A program made the position numbers and the translations under genes. Below the pieces are notes generated by a model that was not told where the DNA came from, did not search any database, and saw only the letters and a list, made by a program, of their open reading frames with translations. From an uncultured cyanobacterium (lineage in GTDB: Bacteria > Cyanobacteriota > Vampirovibrionia > Gastranaerophilales > Gastranaerophilaceae): a stretch of DNA of 64,000 bases. Where the stretch lies: assembly GCA_902495705.1 (NCBI GenBank), contig CABUXT010000006.1:1-64000 (forward strand), given 5' to 3'. Position 1 is the stretch's first letter. Each line of letters starts with the position of its first letter. This document shows positions 60,273-64,000 of this stretch, piece after piece.

Positions 60273-61150
60273 TGAAAAAGAAAATTATTGCAGTATTTTT
60301 ACTACTTTTAATAATCGGAGCAAGTGCGTTTTTCTTAACTCGCAAAAAAGAAAATCCGAACGAATTAACGCTATACGGAAATGTTGAAATCAGGCAAGTT
60401 GATTTGAGTTTCCAAGTTGGCGGACAAATCGTAAAAATGTTAAAAGAAGAAGGCGATAGCGTTAAAAAGGGTGAACTTGTCGCAACTTTGGATAACAGAG
60501 ATTATAAATCTAATTTAGAAAAAGCTGACGCTGACGTTGCAAAAACTTTGGCACTAAAAAATGATGCAGAAGATAAATTCAACAGAAACGCACCGCTTGT
60601 TAGCGATGAAACAATTTCTAAACAGGATTACGAAACCCTTTTGAACACAAAAAATAAATCCGCAGCTGATTATAAAGGCGCGATTGCTCAGAAAAATTTT
60701 GCAAAAAATCAACTGGATTATACAAAAATTTACGCACCTGACGATGGAATTGTAATGGTTAGAGTGCAAGAACCTGGAGCAACTGTCGCGAAAGGTCAAA
60801 CTGTTTATACAATTTCAAAATCAAAACCTGTTTGGGTTAGAGCGTACGTAAATGAAACTGATTTAGGCAATATCAAATATGGAATGAATGTAAAAGTTTT
60901 AACAGATTCGGTTGACCCTCAAACAGGTAAAAACCGTGAATATGTAGGCAAAATCGGCTATATTTCACCGGTTGCCGAGTTTACGCCAAAGACTGTTCAA
61001 TCAACAGATTTGAGAACAAGTTTGGTTTACAGAATAAGAGTTTACATTGATGATGTTGATGAATATTTAAGACAAGGTATGCCAACAACGATAAAAATTA
61101 ATTTAACTAACCCCTCACCCTCAAGGGACGAGGGAGGTTCAACCAAATGA
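60272..61150 (+). CDS. HlyD/YbhG-type periplasmic adaptor, 292 aa
   Basis: An N-terminal membrane segment (IIAVFLLLLIIGASAFFL) is followed by the lipoyl-like hairpin half ELTLYGNVEIRQVDLSFQVG and GGQIVKMLKEEGDSVKKGEL. A coiled-coil hairpin (EKADADVAKTLALKNDAEDK ... YETLLNTKNKSAADYKGAIA) and the second half (KIYAPDDGIVMVRVQEPGAT) follow. The C-terminus NPSPSRDEGGSTK is low-complexity and matches a dispersed repeat in the DNA. TAATG joins its start to the stop of the upstream gene. Confidence 0.9.
   Translation: MKKKIIAVFLLLLIIGASAFFLTRKKENPNELTLYGNVEIRQVDLSFQVGGQIVKMLKEEGDSVKKGELVATLDNRDYKSNLEKADADVAKTLALKNDAEDKFNRNAPLVSDETISKQDYETLLNTKNKSAADYKGAIAQKNFAKNQLDYTKIYAPDDGIVMVRVQEPGATVAKGQTVYTISKSKPVWVRAYVNETDLGNIKYGMNVKVLTDSVDPQTGKNREYVGKIGYISPVAEFTPKTVQSTDLRTSLVYRIRVYIDDVDEYLRQGMPTTIKINLTNPSPSRDEGGSTK
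61111..61137. repeat. Palindromic repeat inside the adaptor gene
   Basis: CCCCTCACCCTCAAGGGACG continues AGGGAGG. The CCCTC / GAGGG inverted arms encode residues P-S-P-S-R-D-E-G-G at the end of the adaptor. Similar CCCCCTCTCCC and GGGGCGAGGGA strings occur at 50890-50985. Confidence 0.55.
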
Positions 61151-62670
61151 ACACCGTTGAAATCAAAAATTTAATAAAAACATTCGGCACAACAACTGCG
61201 ATTGACAACCTGACTTTAACTATCGAAAAAGGTAAAATCGCAGGTTTAATCGGTGCTGATGGAGCAGGTAAAACTACATTAATTCGCTTAATTATCGGAT
61301 TATTAACTCCTGATAGCGGTGAAATCCAAACATTAAAATTAAATCCGTTTACACAAAAACAAGAATTAACCCTGAAAATCGGATATATGCCACAAAAATT
61401 CGGTTTGTATGAAGATTTGACGGTTCTTGAAAATTTGCAATTATATGCGGATTTAAAAAAACAACCTTATGATTTTGAGCAATTACTGAAATTCACAAGC
61501 CTGACACCATTTCAAGACCGATTGGCAGGCGCACTATCAGGCGGAATGAAACAAAAATTAGGCTTGGCATGCACTTTGCTTGGCAATCCTGAATTTCTTA
61601 TTCTTGATGAACCGTCTGTCGGTGTTGACCCAATTTCTCGAAAAGATTTGATGAAAATGGTCAAAAATATGATTAGTCCTGAAACAACTGTTTTGTGGTC
61701 AACTGCATACCTTGATGAGGCGCATAGCTTTGATACGGCAGTTGTACTTGATAAGGGTAAAGTTATTTATAACGGCAAACCACATGATTTAGCACCAACT
61801 ACGCAAGAATTTGAGGAAAAAGTGATTGACCTTATGGGCGGATACAAAAAAGAAACATCAATGATTGCAGAAAACTACACTCCGCTTGATATTGAGATGG
61901 ATTGCACAGTTGTTGCTGACAATTTAGAAAAACGATACGGAAATTTTTACGCCGTAAAAAACAATTCTTTTTGTATTAAAAAAGGTGAGATTTTTGGACT
62001 TTTAGGTCCAAACGGCGCAGGAAAATCAACATCATTCAAAATGATGTGCGGACTAAGTAAGCCAACAGGCGGAACTGCGAAAATTATGGGGATTGATATT
62101 TTGAAAAATCCTGAAAAAGCTCGTTCAAACCTTGGATATATGGCACAAAAATTTTCGCTTTACGGCAGTCTTACCGTAAGGCAAAATTTAGAATTTTTTG
62201 CCACAGCTTACGGAATAAAATTTTTGGAACGCAAAAAACGAGTTGAAGAAATCATTGATGTCTTTAATTTTAGAGAGGTAGAAAACCAAAAAGCACAAGA
62301 TTTACCACTTGGTTTCAAACAGCGTTTATCAATGGCTTGCGCCCTAATTCATAATCCTCCGATTTTATTTTTAGATGAGCCAACATCAGGAGTTGACGTT
62401 GTTACTCGTCGAGATTTTTGGAATCATATTACATCTCTTGCCCAAAAAGGTGTGACCATTTTAGTTACAACACACTTTATGGATGAGGCGGAATATTGCG
62501 ACAGAATCAGTCTTTTTTATAAAGGCGAAACTATTGCAGTCGGAACTCCAAATGAGTTGATACAGAAAGCTCAAGAGCTTACAGCTCAGACATCTCCAAC
62601 AAGGAGCGAAGGAGAACTGCCGACAATGGAAGAAACATTTATTACACTGATTAAGGAGTCCGAAAAATGA
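61147..62670 (+). CDS. Double-ATPase ABC transporter subunit, YbhF-like, 507 aa
   Basis: Two ABC domains in one chain. First: Walker A GADGAGKTT (about 36-44), ABC signature LSGGMKQKLGLAC, Walker B LILDEPSVGVDP. Second: Walker A GPNGAGKST (about 284-292), signature LPLGFKQRLSMAC (degenerate, as in YbhF/RbbA types), Walker B LFLDEPTSGVDV and a conserved HFMDEAEYCDR. It drives export through the two following permeases. Near the C-terminus, QTSPTRSEGELPTMEETFI has a nine-residue part overlapping a DNA palindrome before the conserved PTMEETFI. Confidence 0.93.
   Translation: MNTVEIKNLIKTFGTTTAIDNLTLTIEKGKIAGLIGADGAGKTTLIRLIIGLLTPDSGEIQTLKLNPFTQKQELTLKIGYMPQKFGLYEDLTVLENLQLYADLKKQPYDFEQLLKFTSLTPFQDRLAGALSGGMKQKLGLACTLLGNPEFLILDEPSVGVDPISRKDLMKMVKNMISPETTVLWSTAYLDEAHSFDTAVVLDKGKVIYNGKPHDLAPTTQEFEEKVIDLMGGYKKETSMIAENYTPLDIEMDCTVVADNLEKRYGNFYAVKNNSFCIKKGEIFGLLGPNGAGKSTSFKMMCGLSKPTGGTAKIMGIDILKNPEKARSNLGYMAQKFSLYGSLTVRQNLEFFATAYGIKFLERKKRVEEIIDVFNFREVENQKAQDLPLGFKQRLSMACALIHNPPILFLDEPTSGVDVVTRRDFWNHITSLAQKGVTILVTTHFMDEAEYCDRISLFYKGETIAVGTPNELIQKAQELTAQTSPTRSEGELPTMEETFITLIKESEK
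62593..62615. repeat. Palindromic insert inside the ABC gene
   Basis: TCTCC at 62593-62597 pairs with GGAGA at 62611-62615 around AAGGAGCG. It encodes S-P-T-R-S-E-G, in a spot just before the conserved TMEETF motif. It is smaller than the copy at 61111 and less certain. Confidence 0.4.
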
Positions 62671-63776
62671 AGATATTGTTTGCCTTAATTAAAAAAGAAT
62701 TTTTGCAAATAATCCGCGACCCATCAAGTATAATTATCGCATTTATTTTGCCGTTGATTTCAATTTTGATTTATATGTACGGAATCAATATGGACACATC
62801 GACCGTCACAATGGGAATTAAAAATGACGATGCGAATCCTGAAATCGCAACATTAGTCAAATCTTTCGGACACAGCAAATATATTCATTCTGAAATTTTT
62901 GATAATGAAAATGATTTAACAAATGCAATAATTAAATCAAAATTGAAAGGTGGAATTATTATTCCTAACGATTTTTCTACACGACTTTCAAAAGGTGAAA
63001 ACGCCGAAGTGTTAGTAATTACAGATGGAACAGAAGTAAATACAGCAAATTATGTCCAAAGTTATTCCATGGCTATTCTAAACCAATGGCTTGCGACAAG
63101 TCGCTTTGCACCAAAAGTCAAAAGGCAAATAATATCACCTGAATTAAGAATTTGGTACAACCAAGATTTAAACAGCCATTATTTTATCCTCCCAGGGTCA
63201 ATCGCAATAACGATGACACTTATCGGAATTTTATTGACGGCATTAGTTGTCGCAAGAGAATGGGAACGCGGCACAATGGAAGCAATTTTGAGCACGCGAG
63301 TTAGAAAAATTGACATTGTACTTGGCAAATATATTCCTTATTTTATTTTAGGAATGGCATCTTTAGCTTTCAATGTCTTCTTGTGTACTGCGGTTTTTCA
63401 GGTGCCGTTTAGAGGGAATTATCTTGTTCTGTTTGGTGTAAGCGGATTATTTTTGTTTACACTGTTAGGAATCGGACTTTTGATTTCTTCAAAACTAAAA
63501 AATCAATTTTTAGCAAGCCAAGTTTCTCTGGGAATTGGATTTTTGCCGGCATTACTCTTGTCAGGCTTGATGTTTCCGATTAATTCAATGCCAAAATTTT
63601 TCCAAATTTTGACAATGATTTTGCCTCCGAGATATTTTATAACTTTTATCGAAAGTGAATTTATGGCAGGTACGGTTTGGAAAGTTGTAACAATTAATTC
63701 AATATTTTTGGCTTGCCTTGGATTACTTTTATTTGTGATTGTGTACAAAAATACAGATATGAGGTTAGATAGCTAG
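62667..63776 (+). CDS. ABC-2 permease, YbhS-like, 369 aa
   Basis: N-terminal short helix KEFLQIIRDPSSIIIAFILP, a long periplasmic domain (about 45-180), and five hydrophobic segments in the C-terminal half: ITMTLIGILLTALVVAREWE, RGTMEAILSTRV, KYIPYFILGMASLAFNVFLC, SGLFLFTLLGIGLLISSK, FLPALLLSGLMFPINSMPKF and the last near LACLGLLLFVIVYKNTD. WERGTMEAILSTR is the ABC-2 signature. It overlaps the ATPase gene by four bases and pairs with the following permease. Confidence 0.92.
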   Translation: MKILFALIKKEFLQIIRDPSSIIIAFILPLISILIYMYGINMDTSTVTMGIKNDDANPEIATLVKSFGHSKYIHSEIFDNENDLTNAIIKSKLKGGIIIPNDFSTRLSKGENAEVLVITDGTEVNTANYVQSYSMAILNQWLATSRFAPKVKRQIISPELRIWYNQDLNSHYFILPGSIAITMTLIGILLTALVVAREWERGTMEAILSTRVRKIDIVLGKYIPYFILGMASLAFNVFLCTAVFQVPFRGNYLVLFGVSGLFLFTLLGIGLLISSKLKNQFLASQVSLGIGFLPALLLSGLMFPINSMPKFFQILTMILPPRYFITFIESEFMAGTVWKVVTINSIFLACLGLLLFVIVYKNTDMRLDS

Positions 63777-64000
63777 ATGTTAGATAGTTTACGCAGAATT
63801 TTTGCACTTATAAAAAAAGAATTTATTACAATTTGGATGGATAAAAAAAGCCGAGGAATGATTATTGCTCTGCCACTTCTGCAGCTTTTTGTTTTCTCAA
63901 ACGCAATTACTATGGAAGTTAAAAATATTGATGTTTCATTGATTGATAGAGATAATTCGGTAGAGTCAAGAGAACTTGTTTCGCGATTTGAAAATTCTCC
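63777..64000 (+). CDS. ABC-2 permease, YbhR-like (cut by window end)
   Basis: The ATG follows the previous stop directly. The visible 74 residues start MLDSLRRIFALIKKEFITIW and contain SRGMIIALPLLQLFVFSNAI, a first membrane segment, then IDVSLIDRDNSVESRELVSR. This is the usual second permease of a YbhFSR set, so the operon continues past the window. Only the N-terminus is seen. Confidence 0.88.
   Translation, partial: MLDSLRRIFALIKKEFITIWMDKKSRGMIIALPLLQLFVFSNAITMEVKNIDVSLIDRDNSVESRELVSRFENS

Overview
The window is AT-rich chromosomal DNA from a diderm bacterium. It encodes outer-membrane efflux proteins, AsmA-like proteins, an OmpA-like protein and two-subunit-type glycyl-tRNA synthetase. 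It also carries several type IV pilin-like proteins whose N-terminus reads GFTLAEVLITLGIIGIVAAM, and many short secreted or unrecognised proteins. This mix, and the Q/N-rich N-termini of some orphan proteins, fits the gut Melainabacteria (Candidatus Gastranaerophilales, non-photosynthetic relatives of Cyanobacteria). That placement is inference from gene content; there is no rRNA here to confirm it. TGA is a normal stop, since several genes end on it and RF2 is present.

Layout. 1-9500: glyS, small regulators, a 5'-nucleotidase-like metallophosphatase, prfB with its programmed +1 frameshift, and membrane proteins. 9500-12800: an accessory patch with a possible kinase-like protein, an HD protein, an interrupted small ORF, and a tRNA-Glu(CTC) whose 3' end is duplicated nearby. 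12400-13500: an HTH regulator divergent from a pilin. 13500-34400: mostly housekeeping genes (nadE, two large AsmA-like proteins, tauE-like exporter, tRNA-Gly, dnaE, a non-canonical M16 protein, comM, cobO, 5-formyl-THF cyclo-ligase). 34400-46200: dgt, xerD, bioD-like, a tandem pair of secreted cysteine proteins, alpha/beta hydrolase, TolC-like protein, a DegT-type sugar aminotransferase and a methyltransferase. 46200-51000: two more HTH/pilin divergent pairs, a candidate small RNA, and a repeat island. 51000-57100: TPR protein, two overlapping secreted helical proteins, a lipoate/octanoate transferase, a degenerate pilin-like protein, a sugar nucleotidyltransferase and tRNA(CAT). 57200-64000: a short-chain dehydrogenase, then a TetR-led efflux operon (TetR, outer-membrane factor, HlyD-type adaptor, double-ATPase ABC protein, two permeases). 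Apart from the outer-membrane factor, this matches the gene order of E. coli cecR-ybhGFSR.

Themes. Three HTH genes each sit back to back with a pilin gene, with symmetric or repeated AT-rich motifs between them. At least nine genes have a -10-like hexamer 6-8 nt before the start codon and no Shine-Dalgarno, suggesting frequent leaderless transcription. Dispersed palindromic repeats lie between genes and, in the efflux operon, appear to have entered coding sequence.
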